Below the pieces are notes generated by a model that saw nothing but the letters and a program-made list of their open reading frames with translations, had not been told where the DNA came from and did no database searches. A stretch of 64,000 nucleotides of DNA from Aphis gossypii. Lineage: Eukaryota; Arthropoda; Insecta; Hemiptera; Aphididae. The DNA is taken from NCBI RefSeq assembly GCF_020184175.1, contig NC_065532.1, forward strand, positions 39,432,287-39,496,286, in the 5' to 3' direction. Positions 43,201-52,403 of this stretch are shown here, piece after piece (the stretch's first letter is position 1; each line of letters starts with the position of its first letter). The translations under genes and the position numbers were made by a program.

Positions 43201-43881
43201 ACGAAGGAAAAAAACTTTCGGAACAACAATTCAGTCTCACCATTTAACCAAATGGGTAGCCACAGTTATACATTAGAAAATATTGTTTGATATTTCAATA
43301 TTTGTTATAAGACTCATTAATTCATAACGCACACATCGGCGATTTAGGCCTATAATATAGGTAGGTATAACTGTTAATAATAAGACGATGACGCGTATAA
43401 TAAAACGCAAAAAACGTATACATCACACGCTGCACAAAAACACATTTTACGTATTATGGCAATATGTTATTTCAACATTATACCCATAGGAGAAGGCATT
43501 ACTCTACCGATCGATTATAGAATTGTTCAAATATTTTTTTTTCCTTATATAATATTGAAACACGTTTTTGTAATCGGGAAAACGTACGGCGAGCATGTCT
43601 GTGATGGAAATAAAATATCGCGCGCCCAGAATATAACAATTGTTGTAATATTTGTGTTTTAACTTTACACAGGTGTCGCGTGCGATCACGTGGAGGGCGG
43701 TAGGTACATTGGTCCGGAGTTTTTGTTAGGCGGTCATGTTTACGACGGGTCGCAGACCGAACAGATCGTCCTGTACCGGCCAGTGTACGTGAGCGTACGT
43801 CACCCGAACTGCAACTCGACGTCGGCGGCTGTGACGACAGCGACATCGACGACGACAACGACGACGACGACGACCGCGTGA
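19098..43881 (+). CDS. Arrestin domain-containing protein (alpha-arrestin/ARRDC), 3' seven exons
   Basis: Joined exons 19098-19220, 19741-19871, 20171-20266, 31755-31934, 37292-37495, 41835-41949 and 43673-43881 keep one frame and encode 351 residues to a TGA stop; the N-terminal first exon is missing. Residues 1-116 match the arrestin N domain: LRGKAHAEW near the start, then GIHHFPFKFQLP and SLPCSFESKPGYVRYYIK, then KYFTIIGPHIDCMDDQYL. Residues 117-283 are the arrestin C sandwich. VEGGRYIGPEF and VLYRPVYV near residues 289-318 are the typical end of the fold. Alpha-arrestins are cytosolic/endosomal adaptors that link membrane proteins to NEDD4-type ubiquitin ligases and endocytosis. Here the tail after the fold is only about 30 residues, Thr-rich, with no PPxY, the usual NEDD4-binding motif. 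Identity to a particular paralogue (ARRDC2/3/4, TXNIP-like or an insect-specific copy) cannot be decided. Confidence 0.93.
19741..19871 (+). CDS. ARRDC exon B
   Basis: Donor ATCAAG|gtaaac. The acceptor region reads ttctagtag, giving two AGs three bases apart, so the exon can begin at 19738 or 19741. Both choices keep frame and differ by one residue. The exon encodes the most diagnostic arrestin block: ILPRGIHHFPFKFQLP, then SLPCSFESKPGYVRYYIK. A different reading frame here also gives a 64-codon open frame, which I treat as a shadow. Confidence 0.93.
20006..20049. other. Perfect 17-bp hairpin in ARRDC intron 2
   Basis: TTTTCATTTGACATAAA at 20006-20022 is followed by a 10-base loop and its exact reverse complement at 20033-20049. 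The whole structure sits in a 299-bp intron between two conserved coding exons. It could be a solo inverted-repeat relic or a transcript hairpin that affects splicing. The stem is short for a microRNA precursor. Confidence 0.7.
20171..20266 (+). CDS. ARRDC exon C
   Basis: Acceptor ttttccgcag and donor CTG|gtgagt; 32 codons in phase 0. It encodes VTLDIPYASPP followed by KYFTIIGPHIDCMDDQYL, the conserved last strand and linker of the arrestin N domain in ARRDC/TXNIP proteins. Confidence 0.93.
26735..27530. mobile_element. Decayed element of unknown class in ARRDC intron 3
   Basis: This block is clearly GC-richer and has a different plus-strand composition from the surrounding intron. A plus-strand frame at 27082-27351 stays open for about 90 codons apart from one TAA at 27160-27162, reading for example DVIHRSHDGCTDNKARG and TRQLMRQYVTENDSNP. 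The block ends near an imperfect palindrome at 27489-27508 (CACCTAC...GTAGGTG). I do not recognise the protein. Relic coding sequence of a transposable element is the simplest explanation, but its class and termini are unknown. Confidence 0.4.
27082..27351 (+). pseudogene. Open frame with one stop, inside the decayed element
   Basis: Ninety codons ending in TGA, interrupted by a single TAA at 27160. Amino-acid composition looks coding-like (charged and polar, few Phe/Ile/Lys runs), unlike the AT-driven spurious frames around it. No domain is recognised, and I see no splice sites linking it to the ARRDC gene. It is best regarded as a relic of a repeated element. Confidence 0.3.
29265..29465. 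repeat. Interspersed repeat, 'gagcgaagcg' family, copy 2
   Basis: Tatgagagcggagcgat, then gtattgatttcgcaatgatg, then cttttggggcagtaaaaatg. It shares the motif order and spacing of the copy at 573-1110. Lies in ARRDC intron 3. Confidence 0.45.
31755..31934 (+). CDS. ARRDC exon D
   Basis: Acceptor gatttttcag and donor CTGCAG|gtaaaa; 60 codons in phase 0 on both sides. It begins the arrestin C domain with KPIGALEKRTKCCLCCKSNK, and continues with the strand containing YVCGEALRLKANIKNQ. The paired cysteines (CCLCC) at the domain linker are common in ARRDC proteins. Confidence 0.93.
31935..37291 (+). other. ARRDC intron 4 (5.4 kb)
   Basis: Bounded by CTGCAG|gtaaaa and ttcag|AAC. It is AT-rich. 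A possible repeat fragment lies near 33241-33365 (gagcgaagcg core). An ATTT-repeat flanked segment lies at about 35632-35680, where the sequence gacgggcggagccca stands out and may mark the end of a retroelement. No exon seen. Confidence 0.7.
33241..33365. repeat. Possible diverged fragment of the 'gagcgaagcg' family
   Basis: Contains ttgagcgaagcgtggac followed by atgtattggttt. Similarity to the other copies fades after about 40 bases, so this is a short or old fragment at best. Confidence 0.3.
37292..37495 (+). CDS. ARRDC exon E
   Basis: Acceptor tttcttttcag and donor CTCAAG|gtgaca; 68 codons in phase 0. The arrestin C-domain middle includes VLPVMPPTLIGNCRLLQIYY, matching the conserved 'PP-(S/T)-L...C.LI.V.Y.L' strand of the family. 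A retained intron 5 would read about 18 further codons and then stop. Confidence 0.92.
37496..41834 (+). other. ARRDC intron 5 (4.3 kb)
   Basis: Bounded by CTCAAG|gtgaca and cttacag|GTC. It is AT-rich with no exon candidate. A somewhat GC-richer island at about 40660-40770 has no open frame I trust. Confidence 0.7.
41835..41949 (+). CDS. ARRDC exon F
   Basis: Acceptor atttacttacag and donor TTTATA|gtgagt. The exon carries 38 codons plus one base, encoding VCVDLGKGDEDLNITFPITI and then ATVPFRIPN. That is the last long strand of the arrestin C domain (the family pattern is 'lPi.iGtvP'). Confidence 0.92.
41950..43672 (+). other. ARRDC intron 6 (1.7 kb)
   Basis: Bounded by TTTATA|gtgagt and tttacacag|GTG. 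AT-rich; nothing else recognised in it. Confidence 0.75.
43673..43881 (+). CDS. ARRDC exon G (terminal coding exon)
   Basis: Acceptor ctttacacag; the split codon AGT joins exon F. The exon encodes ACDHVEGGRYIGPEFLLGG, then VYDGSQTEQIVLYRPVYVSV, then a tail of HPNCNSTSAAV and a Thr run, ending in TGA at 43879-43881. The 'YRPVY' motif is conserved at this position in the family. After it, no PPxY occurs. Base composition is much GC-richer than the flanking intron. Confidence 0.93.
43849..43878 (+). repeat. In-frame ACG trinucleotide array (poly-Thr)
   Basis: Nine consecutive threonine codons, mostly ACG with one ACA and one ACC, immediately before the final Ala codon and the stop of the ARRDC gene. 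A trinucleotide array of this sort is expected to vary in copy number between individuals without shifting frame. Confidence 0.85.
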
Positions 43882-44413
43882 ACGAATGCAAATTCGACGG
43901 CGGTGCATTTACCTATGATTTCTATTTTATTGTTATGTTTATTGTAGTTTATTATTTCTCCGGTCCGACAGTTGTTTACGTAGTTCAAAAATCGAAAAAC
44001 GATAGTGCAATATTTCAATTATAATTTGTTAATCGAACTTAAAGCCTTTTGGATTTCGAACTTGCGGCACACGCATATGACACGCGCAGGTAATATACCT
44101 ATCGATATTTTAAAATTCAAAAAAGTGTTAACTACAATTACGATATAAATGTATTTGGTATAAATTAGGTAGATAAACGATTTTTTTGTTAAATAATATC
44201 TCTTTTTGAAAATAGCCTTAATTAGCAGTGGGGGGGACTAAAACTGTTAGTAATTAAATTATTTTACAAGATGCATCTATTTACTATATTCGATTTGATT
44301 TTGCATTAAACATTTTTAGAAATTATTTACATTACTGCAGTCATAGAAAATTGGGGTGTCTAAAATGGATTTTAGGATACAATTGTTACCTATTTAGTCG
44401 TATCGCAGACTAA

Positions 44414-44419
44414 AATAAA
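44414..44419 (+). terminator. Candidate polyadenylation signal of the ARRDC gene
   Basis: AATAAA about 530 bases after the stop codon. It is the nearest canonical hexamer I noticed downstream. AT richness makes chance matches likely, so this is only a candidate. Confidence 0.25.
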
Positions 44420-45007
44420 TTACTTAGCACTGTTATATTACCTATTGGTTTGATTGACGCACATACAAGATTATATATATTTATTATATTTTATCATGAG
44501 TATTTATAAATTTATAGTTATTTGTATATTATCAAACAAATTTTACCAAAAGTCAAGAATATATTATTATATTAATAAAATATTATGCTGACCCCTTACG
44601 ATTCTTATTTCGTGAATTTACATTAATGATTGTTTAAATCTGACGTGGACAAACCAAAAATAGTACATCATTTTTTGTGTTCCTATACAACTAAGTCAAT
44701 TGAATTCAAATATACCAACAAAATGTGTTATTATTGGTACATGCAGCACGATTGACCATTTTTACTTATTCGGCATTCAATTTATTCAAAATCCATACAC
44801 TTTTAAGCACTCGATATTGACGATTTTCTAAAAAAATATACGTTTGGGTTTTAGACATTAAAATGAAAGAAGTATATAAACCATGTATGGCATAAACAAA
44901 TTTATAAATATATTACACTATAAATCTATAATAGTGCTTTTTTGGCTTGATAAAGACCTATATTATTCAAGTCGTTTATTGCCACCACTCCATTTGACTC
45001 TGACAAT

Positions 45008-45207
45008 CAGTATAGCGTACTTATGATTTCTTCGAGGGGGGGAAGATATGACTAAAATTGTCGATGCCAAATGTCCCAGCATTTTATTACTAACAGATAA
45101 AGTGATAAATGAAAAAACACAACTGTAACCATAGAAATATAAGACAAAAAAAGTGGGTCAAGAAGAGAAATATATCTCTCTAATCTCCTCCCGTAAATAC
45201 GTCACTG
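45008..45207. mobile_element. MITE, family A (200 bp)
   Basis: Left end CAGTATAGCGTACTTATG followed by gagggggggaagatatgac; right end ctcctcccgtaaatacgtc followed by ACTG. The ends are inverted relative to each other and match the element at 16074-17617. Flanks ctgacaat and ccgataat agree at 6 of 8 positions, consistent with an old 8-bp duplication. No coding capacity. Confidence 0.65.
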
Positions 45208-45545
45208 CCGATAATAACTATCTTTTCACCATTATGAATAACAACATTATGGACTCTGTCCGCCCATCCATTGTCTTAGACGACATAGTGGTCTTTTGCT
45301 TTCCGGTATCCATTTGGTTACTAATCCGATTACCAGTTTCCGATTCTAAAATACATGTTCCACCAAAATTATCCTTTTGCTTTTCATTGTTACCGTTCTG
45401 TGATTTTGTCCATCCGAATCATTTAACTATATTAGATTTACCATACCTACCCATTACTTTTTCGTTCGTATTGTACCATTTGTACCACATTCTAGTTTCT
45501 TTTAGAATCAATGATTTTCAGTATAATATTAAGTTACTATAAAAA
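45208..45545 (-). pseudogene. Decayed non-LTR retrotransposon reverse transcriptase, C-terminal part
   Basis: On the minus strand one frame reads LVTKWIPESKRPLCRLRQWM, and a neighbouring frame continues WADRVHNVVIHNG. Many insect LINE reverse transcriptases end with 'W.PEGKRPRGRPR.RW.DRV', and this fits with one frameshift and several substitutions. Stops interrupt it further upstream. An opposite-strand open frame of 129 codons across this block is therefore probably a shadow. The family of LINE cannot be named. Confidence 0.45.
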
Positions 45546-48500
45546 TTTGTATGATAATTCAAATACCTATATGAAAAATGTATTACATCAAATTTGTATA
45601 ACAATCAATAAAATAATAATAAAAAATACTATACGTATAATAGATAGCTAAAATATTATCTGGAATTAAGGGCTGATTTTCGATATTATCTGTCAGTCCG
45701 CCATAATTAATATTATCGTAATAGGTCGAGTTTCAGTCACTGTTACGGTAGATACGGCTGATACGAGGCGTTTTTCGAATTAGGTACATCGTACGACGAG
45801 ACGTTGGCAACACACGCTCACGGCTTCACAGTTTTAATCGCGTTCATAAATCATGAATTCTAACTTATAAACTTATATTATTTAATTTACATACAAAATG
45901 TATAAACTACTTTACAATTTACGTACATAAAAACTTACAAATTTAGAGTGTAGACTATAGTGCCCAAACGGTCAAACGTACTGTGTTGAGGCCTTGAGGG
46001 ATGAGATGACCAAACGTGTTAGAGCCGTTGTTAAATATTGCTAATTTTAATAGAATCTTTGAAACGTTCTACCTGTGTGCCAATGTATTTAAATGAAATT
46101 AATTGTACCAGTATTATAAGTATTATAATTTCAGTTAAACGCCATCACTGCAATACGTGTGTTGTCGAAAAAAATAACATTTCTTTGTTTATTATTAGTC
46201 AATTAAAACATTTTTAGTTCACGTAAAATCTATAAAAAGGTATACCTATAAACCATTCTTACAAGCCCCAAAAAAATGCAGCAATAATAAAAATGTGAAA
46301 TTCTAAATTTTTTAGAATACATTTTTGAGTGTATGTGTACGAATAATAAGCGTGACAATTTAATGAACTATACTAGGTATATTACTAAACGTAATATGAT
46401 AATAATTTATCAAATGTTAACATTTTGATTTAAAATAAATATGTATCTTGTAAATTTATATAATTCAGAATATTACAAAAATAAATAACAACACTAATGT
46501 ATACACAATTGTGATGTGAAATGTGAATACTTAATACATAATATATTATTAAGCCCAAATAATGTGATTAATTTGCAATATAATATTATGTTGATTAACA
46601 ATGAAAACACTTAACTATAAAAATTATTGCTACTTTATTCTGCATTAAATACTATGGCACAATAAAATAAATCATTGAGAAAAAAATTGACCAATATATT
46701 TTGAGCAACATTTTAATAAACAACACAAAAATGTTTGACTAGTACATCATTATTGCTAACAAAGATTTTACAGAGTAATAGTTGGATAACATGGTATTAA
46801 AAAAAAAAAAAAATGTTATACATATTTTACAACAATAATTATATAAGTAATAAAACAAAATATTTTATTCTTGATTATTTTACAGAATTATCAAATCTCA
46901 TACTTGAATGTATTTATAATACAGATCATTATCACCTTCAGCATTAATAATACTGATTATTGTAACAATGTTATACAATATAACTATATTAAGATGTACA
47001 ATATAATATAATTATATGATAAATAATGTATATGACTATTTATGATTTAAATATAATGTGTTAATGTCATACAAAAAATTATAGATTGTTTTGATTTTTT
47101 TCTATCAGAAAGTAATAAAATTAAATTAAAATTTTGATAAATTAAATATTAAATTACTGTTTAAATTTCACAACTTAAGCTAAATCTTGTTGTTTTATAT
47201 TGGAATTGGTTAATAAAATAAATTTAATTACTATTATTTTTAAACCGTTATTTGTAATTTAAATTTTAAAAAGTTGTATTAGATTAAGTTTGGAAAATAT
47301 AGAAATATAATAAATACCAAGTCAGTTTGACAGGAAAGCAATTTTGGAATCAAAGTTCACTACTATTAATCAAAATTTATAGTAGACGTGGCTACGGTAC
47401 AATATGTAATCTACCATTAAAATGTACCAACTAGTAATTACTGATAAGCAGTATTTAATATGTTATCTACTACTATCACAGATTAATAAATGCAATTCTC
47501 AAATGTTATATATCTGACATAAAAAATTAAAAGCTGTTAAGATAAAGTATAGAAAAATATTTGTTATAGCAACTTTATTACCCATAATTCAAACAAAAGT
47601 AGAAAATGGTTCAATTATTCATAACAAAGAAGAGTGTGCATATGCCTTTTTAAAAGTGACCACAGATAATGTATTTACCAGACAATAAATCATAAAAAAA
47701 TGTTGTTGACCCAAACACACACACACAAATCCAAAAATTATGGAGTATTACTAAATAAATTCAAAATTTTAATTAATGTTGTTTCGACAAAATTCACAAG
47801 GCAGTTACACGAAGATTGATAGCATTCCTTTCATTCAAATAAGAATACAATCTTTGAAGAATACTTGCAATATTTTAAATCAAAATTTTTATATCAAGGT
47901 AAGTCAAATTTAGATGGTAGGTCACACATTGGATAATATAAAATTATAAACATAATAAAAATATTTAACAAGAATTCTAAAAAAGTAAATTGAATAATCC
48001 AGTTTTGAATAGTTTTTTTTTACATTGATAGAGTTAATAATTTGCTAGTTATTACATTTTAAAAGTAAAATATCAAGACAGGCTAATAGATACAAACAAT
48101 TTTAAGTACTTTTAAATATTCATACACTTGATTGAATTTAAAAAATATGTTTTAAAGTCAATAAAAGTAAACAAAAAACAAAACTATTACAAATTTATAA
48201 TCATTAAAAATAAAAATGAGTGTCCACATTTTAACTTATTGATCATTTTACAATTTGTTCAATATTAATTAAACACAGCTAGGTTATTAAAATAATTTTC
48301 TGATTTTTATGTTAGATAAAAAACAAATTAATAATGTATTTCTAAGCAAAAAACATCTTCAATATCAAACTTTATTAAGCATTTTATAATTTGGATTTTA
48401 CTCATGCGTTTATTTACAAGTACAAATAAATAAAATAATTACCCTGTACAAAATATTGAAAATTTATTAGTATATGTGTGACAAACAGAATGATAACTGA

Positions 48501-49349
48501 ACATATTTACACAATTTACCTATAATTAAAGTATTATACCTAGGGTTAACTTATTATAAGAAAAAAGTCTAGAATTTACTGTTATTTAAAAGGTAAATCT
48601 AAAAAAGTTTAGTCAGATAAAGATGAATAGATCAAAATATATTTATTTATTTAAGTAGTGAAATATGAACATGATTTTTGTGCAAAAAATGTATTTATCT
48701 AATACATAATACAATTATTTTTTATAATTTTAAATTAAATATCTAACTTAATTTAAGTTTAAACATTTAAAAAAATTTCAGTTCATATATATTATTTAAA
48801 CCAAAATTTAGAAAAATACTTTTTTAACATATTTTTAATAAAATAAATTAAAAATATGTTTGACACAAGTAAATGTACTTGAGCAGTAACATATACTTTT
48901 CTAATGAAGTTGATGGACAAGTTTTGAGTGAATATTTTTATCAATTATACATGATAAATTTAAATTATCACAGAATAATATTAAGAATTAACAGTTACCA
49001 ATAAGGTATCAAGACTGTAAGAGACCCTCTTCTTACTTCAACACAAGTTAGTATTGATAAATTCTATGAATATGAAATAATAATTCTTTTCTTTGAAAAA
49101 GATACAAAAATAATTTTGTAAATAGTCTACTAGTTTCAAAAAAAAGAAATAATTTCATTTTATTGAATTATCAGTGATGTTTAAAATGTAGCATAATATT
49201 TATGCAAAGTCAAATAATTCTCACAAATAAAATTATTTAGGAGAAACTTAAACAAAAAGTTTAGTTAAGGCTTAATGTATTCTTATCTAAACAAAAATTA
49301 TTTAAAAAAAAAAAAAAATTATTTGAGGATTATGATACTTGACAAAATG

Positions 49350-49355
49350 TTTATT
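49350..49355 (-). terminator. Candidate polyadenylation signal of the Star-like gene
   Basis: AATAAA on the minus strand, about 350 bases past the TAG stop at 49701. It is the nearest canonical hexamer I saw. Chance occurrence is likely in such AT-rich DNA. Confidence 0.25.
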
Positions 49356-49700
49356 TATTTTGTCTTTATCTTAAGTTCAAAACTCTAATTTCATTGGTAG
49401 TAAATTCTGTCATAAAGTTATAAAATTTAATCTAAATGGTAGTTTAAATTTAACAAAAGTCGTAATAAATTGCATTAATGATTAAATAGAATTTTTAAAT
49501 GCCATAACAACTATTATATATCAAAATAGATGACTTGTGTTAAAACATTAGTTATATAATATATAATAAAATAATTAATACAATTTGAAAATGTATTTAC
49601 AAATAACAAATCCCGAATAAACATAAAATACTTAACTTTCAAAACCAAAAATTTCATTAGGCACTTCAGTCCATAGCCCATTCATTAATTGTAGATCTTT

Positions 49701-49880
49701 CTATTCAGTTACATAAAATGATAGATTTTGTGATAGTACAGATGGTTTTGCAAATATGTAATCATTCGCTAATCTATCTTGCCTAGTTACTTTTCCAGTA
49801 ACTATATATCCTTTATTTTCCAAGTATGTTCTTACACCATCGTCACCTTCTTTTACATGGAAAAATTCCACTGATAAAGT
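49701..49880 (-). CDS. Star-like exon 6 (terminal)
   Basis: Acceptor ttgtttatag; 59 codons and TAG at 49703-49701. It encodes TLSVEFFHVKEGDDGVRTYL and LANDYIFAKPS, the usual C-terminal end of Star-family FkbM domains. Confidence 0.9.
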   Translation of the reverse strand, partial: TLSVEFFHVKEGDDGVRTYLENKGYIVTGKVTRQDRLANDYIFAKPSVLSQNLSFYVTE

Positions 49881-52314
49881 CTATAAACAAAAAATATTAG
49901 TCAATTTTCTTAATACATAATATAGTCATAGGCGTATGCACAGGATGCCATCAAGAAAACTGACATTTTGTAATTAGGACCCTAAAATGTCCCGAGCATA
50001 GGGGTCTATATTTTAACTAATGTAAATAGAATAAAATGTAGTAAAAAATAAATGTTTTGTATTTTAAATTTGCGTGGAATAATTTATAATAGTTATAGCA
50101 GCTTTAAATGTTATTGACTACAGAATTACAAATAATAAGTAAACATATTATCTAAAAAATAGCTACTAGATCCAAGAGAATATAATATGACTTGATACTA
50201 ATAATTATGTATCACCGATTAATGTGTATGCACATGTCTTGTTAAGAGAGGGACTAGAAAACTTGTAGGTACCTCCCGAAATTCAGGTCTGCATATGCCT
50301 ATGTACATAGTTATACACATAACAGTAAAACTAAACTTACTCTTATATCAACCTTATCAAACGGAATAGTTTTTAATACATTTAATTCTGATCCTTCGAC
50401 ATCTAAGCTGAAATAATCTACTACTGTTATATTCAATGCTAAAAGATATGTATAGAATGGAAAACATTGTACATTAACCATGGTAATTTTTTTTCCCCAA
50501 TATCATTTATTCCTACTAAGTCTTCAACAACTTCCTCATATGCTATTCGGCCCATATTACTACGTTGAAGAAAAGAAACCTAAAAATAAAAATAAAAATT
50601 AAGAATATTATGTAATGCCAATTAGTCAAAAAAAAGTTGAAATTTCTCAAACACAAAAATTAAACTAATTTATAATAATATACCAATTGTATATTATACT
50701 AAATTCCAATATTATATACATTTTATTATTATATTCTTTGTTGATGGTTCTAAACTTACAATTTCAGGATAAGGATTAATACTGAGACAAGTAGGTGATA
50801 AATATGCTCTACGTCCTTTTTTTAACATTTTTGCAAAATTTAATGGATCTGCTTCAATGAGTAGTCCTGTCCACCCATAAAAACGTTCAAAGAGTAAAGT
50901 ATTAGATCTTGTTTCGCCATCCAAAGCTCCACATTCAATAAAAAATCCTCCTTTCTAAAATAAAAATAAATTAATAATCACTTAAGATTTAAGTATTAAT
51001 TTATTAATTCAACACAATAATAAATTATTATATATTATTTATTTACTTGATAATCAATAATTTTAGATATTTCAGCAGCTTGCCCCATTGAAGGATCTCT
51101 TAACGACATGTCAATTAAGTTATAGCGATTTCTATGGCCTTTACTTTCTTCAATAGGTCTGATAAGGAAATTATCTTGCAATTTTTTTACAAGATTTGAG
51201 TTATCCATGAATACTTTTGGACCATTCAAATCACTATCTAAAAATATTAGGAACTATTAACAAAAATATTAATGAACAAATTTATTTAATTATTAAATTT
51301 TACCTATTTAAACAGTATAAATTTTAGTTTACTTATGTTATTTGTAAGCAAACTTATTCTTTGTTATACATCATAATTCTGATTTTTGTTACAAACAAAT
51401 ATTGTCTAGTAAATTATTTACTCATTACAGTACATAAATTGAGTACAATGGCAACACCACCGTGAGTATAAACTAATCGATAAATATTGATTATTGTAAA
51501 TTTTTCATGAACCCCCCCGGTTTTTTTTTTTGTGTATGTGCCTGATCGAAGTAGTCGGCACTACTAAGTAGTAGCTATTAGTAACTATCTAAACATTATG
51601 GTTATTTAATGTAATTTGTGATTGTATTAATCAAATTATACAAGTTTATTATACTTAGTTTTAGTATAATATGAGTGATGAATTTGTGAGTCTAATAGCA
51701 AGCCCACCGAGAGTCTATTGGTCTAAATTTGAGCAGCCTTTTAAAAATTAATTGAAATTGTGCCTATGATAATGTACTTCACATTAGAATATTCACAAAT
51801 TGATCAAAATTTAATACATATTAAATAATAATAAAAAAGTTGATTTACTCAAAATAAAATTATTTAAATATCAATTTTAAACTAAACTATACTATATACT
51901 AAACTTTTTACAATATTTTAGTTGCTTATCAAGTACAGTAGACTTTCATAAGCATTATTGAATGCAGGAGATACTGACTACTAACAGATATCATTAAAAC
52001 TAAAAATACATTTCGATTTGTTGAACTTAGACTATTTTTTTCTTACCTTTAGGATAACTGTAATATGTCTTGAACATTGCTGAAAAATTAAAGATCAATG
52101 TAAATAATAAACTAGTGAACAACTTCAGCATAGGGCCATTTCACGAGACAAACCTACCATCATAGTGCATTGCATCGATTTCTGTGCGGCCGTTCTTGGA
52201 CGTCAATATATTAAACAAGCAAACCATGAGGATGGCCAGTAAAATATAGAAACACAATTTCCTCGACACCAGTTTTTTCATGGCGAATGTTATTCGTCGT
52301 TGAGCGCGCGCCAT
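49701..52314 (-). CDS. Star-like protein (type II membrane protein, FkbM methyltransferase-like domain)
   Basis: Six exons in order: 52314-52158, 52079-52047, 51237-51047, 50954-50760, 50579-50341, 49880-49701; about 331 residues if exon 5 is read through its frame break. ATG at 52314 is the first in frame after an upstream TAA. A basic N-terminus precedes one membrane segment (about residues 20-37, LCFYILLAILMVCLFNIL), giving type II topology. The lumenal domain shows GGFFIECGALDGETRSNTL, then GWTGLLIEADPLNFAKMLKK, then VDYFSLDVEGSEL. These match Drosophila Star and FkbM-type methyltransferases (IECGA.DGE and IEADP are the cofactor-pocket motifs). Drosophila Star escorts EGF-receptor ligands from the ER; the same role here is inference. 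As assembled, exon 5 is 239 nt and shifts frame, stopping at 50441. Confidence 0.92.
49927..50303. mobile_element. MITE in the last intron of the Star-like gene
   Basis: Imperfect terminal inverted repeats: CATAGGCGTATGCACAGG on the left and the complement of CATAGGCATATGCAGACC on the right. Flanks aatatagt and tacatagt agree at 6 of 8 positions, so an old 8-bp target duplication is plausible. 377 bp, no coding frame. It fills most of intron 5 (49881-50340). Confidence 0.65.
50341..50579 (-). CDS. Star-like exon 5, frame broken at an A8 tract
   Basis: Acceptor attttta-g and donor ATAAGA|gtaagt. The 5' half reads VSFLQRSNMGRIAYEEVVED. After the eight-T run at 50487-50494 (plus strand) the conserved peptide VDYFSLDVEGSELNVLKTIP appears in a different frame. 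Both flanking introns are phase 0, yet the exon is 239 nt, one short of a multiple of three. Read literally it stops at 50441-50439, giving about 238 residues. A homopolymer miscount in the assembly is the simplest cause. Confidence 0.88.
50760..50954 (-). CDS. Star-like exon 4
   Basis: Acceptor ttattttag and donor GAAATT|gtaagt; 65 codons in phase 0. It holds the most conserved block: KGGFFIECGALDGETRSNTL, then FERFYGWTGLLIEADPLNF, then KMLKKGRRAYLSPTCLS. Without splicing the frame would end 11 codons after the donor. Confidence 0.93.
51047..51237 (-). CDS. Star-like exon 3
   Basis: Acceptor tatttttag and donor TATCAA|gtaaat. Encodes 64 residues including RYNLIDMSLRDPSMGQAAEI, the conserved stem just before the methyltransferase-like core (Star family 'DPS.GQ...I'). 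Confidence 0.9.
52047..52079 (-). CDS. Star-like exon 2 (33-nt microexon)
   Basis: Acceptor aatttttcag and donor CCTAAAG|gtaaga. Encodes MFKTYYSYPK plus split codons on both sides (GCA upstream, GAT downstream). Both introns are phase 1, so skipping it would remove 11 residues from the stem region without changing frame. Confidence 0.82.
52158..52314 (-). CDS. Star-like exon 1
   Basis: Starts ATG (52314-52312); donor TATGATG|gtaggt. Encodes 52 residues plus one base, including the cytoplasmic basic stretch MARAQRRITF and the signal-anchor helix. A 78-bp intron follows. Translation could also begin at the second Met (residue 12), which would still leave a basic leader before the helix. Confidence 0.88.
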
Positions 52315-52369
52315 ATTTTTGTCACTGGACTTCAAACACAATTAACGTTCCTAAAGTCGAAAGCTTCAC

Positions 52370-52403
52370 GACCATACCGGTGTTATGTGAAGTATAATAC
52401 TGA
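52370..52403 (-). promoter_or_regulatory. Possible core promoter of the Star-like gene
   Basis: On the minus strand an initiator-like TTCAGTATT places +1 near 52401, and a GGTCG matching the insect DPE pattern RGWYV starts at about +29, one base from the usual +28. It is 87 bp upstream of the ATG in a locally GC-richer stretch. Short motifs like these occur often by chance. Confidence 0.25.

Larger units (their letters stand above)
43882..49700. other. Intergenic region between convergent ARRDC and Star-like genes
   Basis: It starts with the ARRDC 3' UTR and ends with the 3' UTR of the Star-like gene, transcribed from the other strand. It holds a MITE at 45008-45207 and a decayed retroelement to about 45545. 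A mildly GC-richer block lies at 45690-46060 with no trusted frame. From 46100 to 49650 the DNA is almost uniformly AT-rich and I see no gene in it. Confidence 0.65.

Noticed and set aside
43499..43891. 130-codon minus-strand open frame and several overlapping frames over the last ARRDC exon
   Set aside because: They are shadows of the GC-rich exon and its trinucleotide array; the plus-strand arrestin reading explains the sequence.
45153..45542. 129-codon plus-strand frame
   Set aside because: Begins inside a MITE end and runs antisense to a reverse-transcriptase-like remnant.
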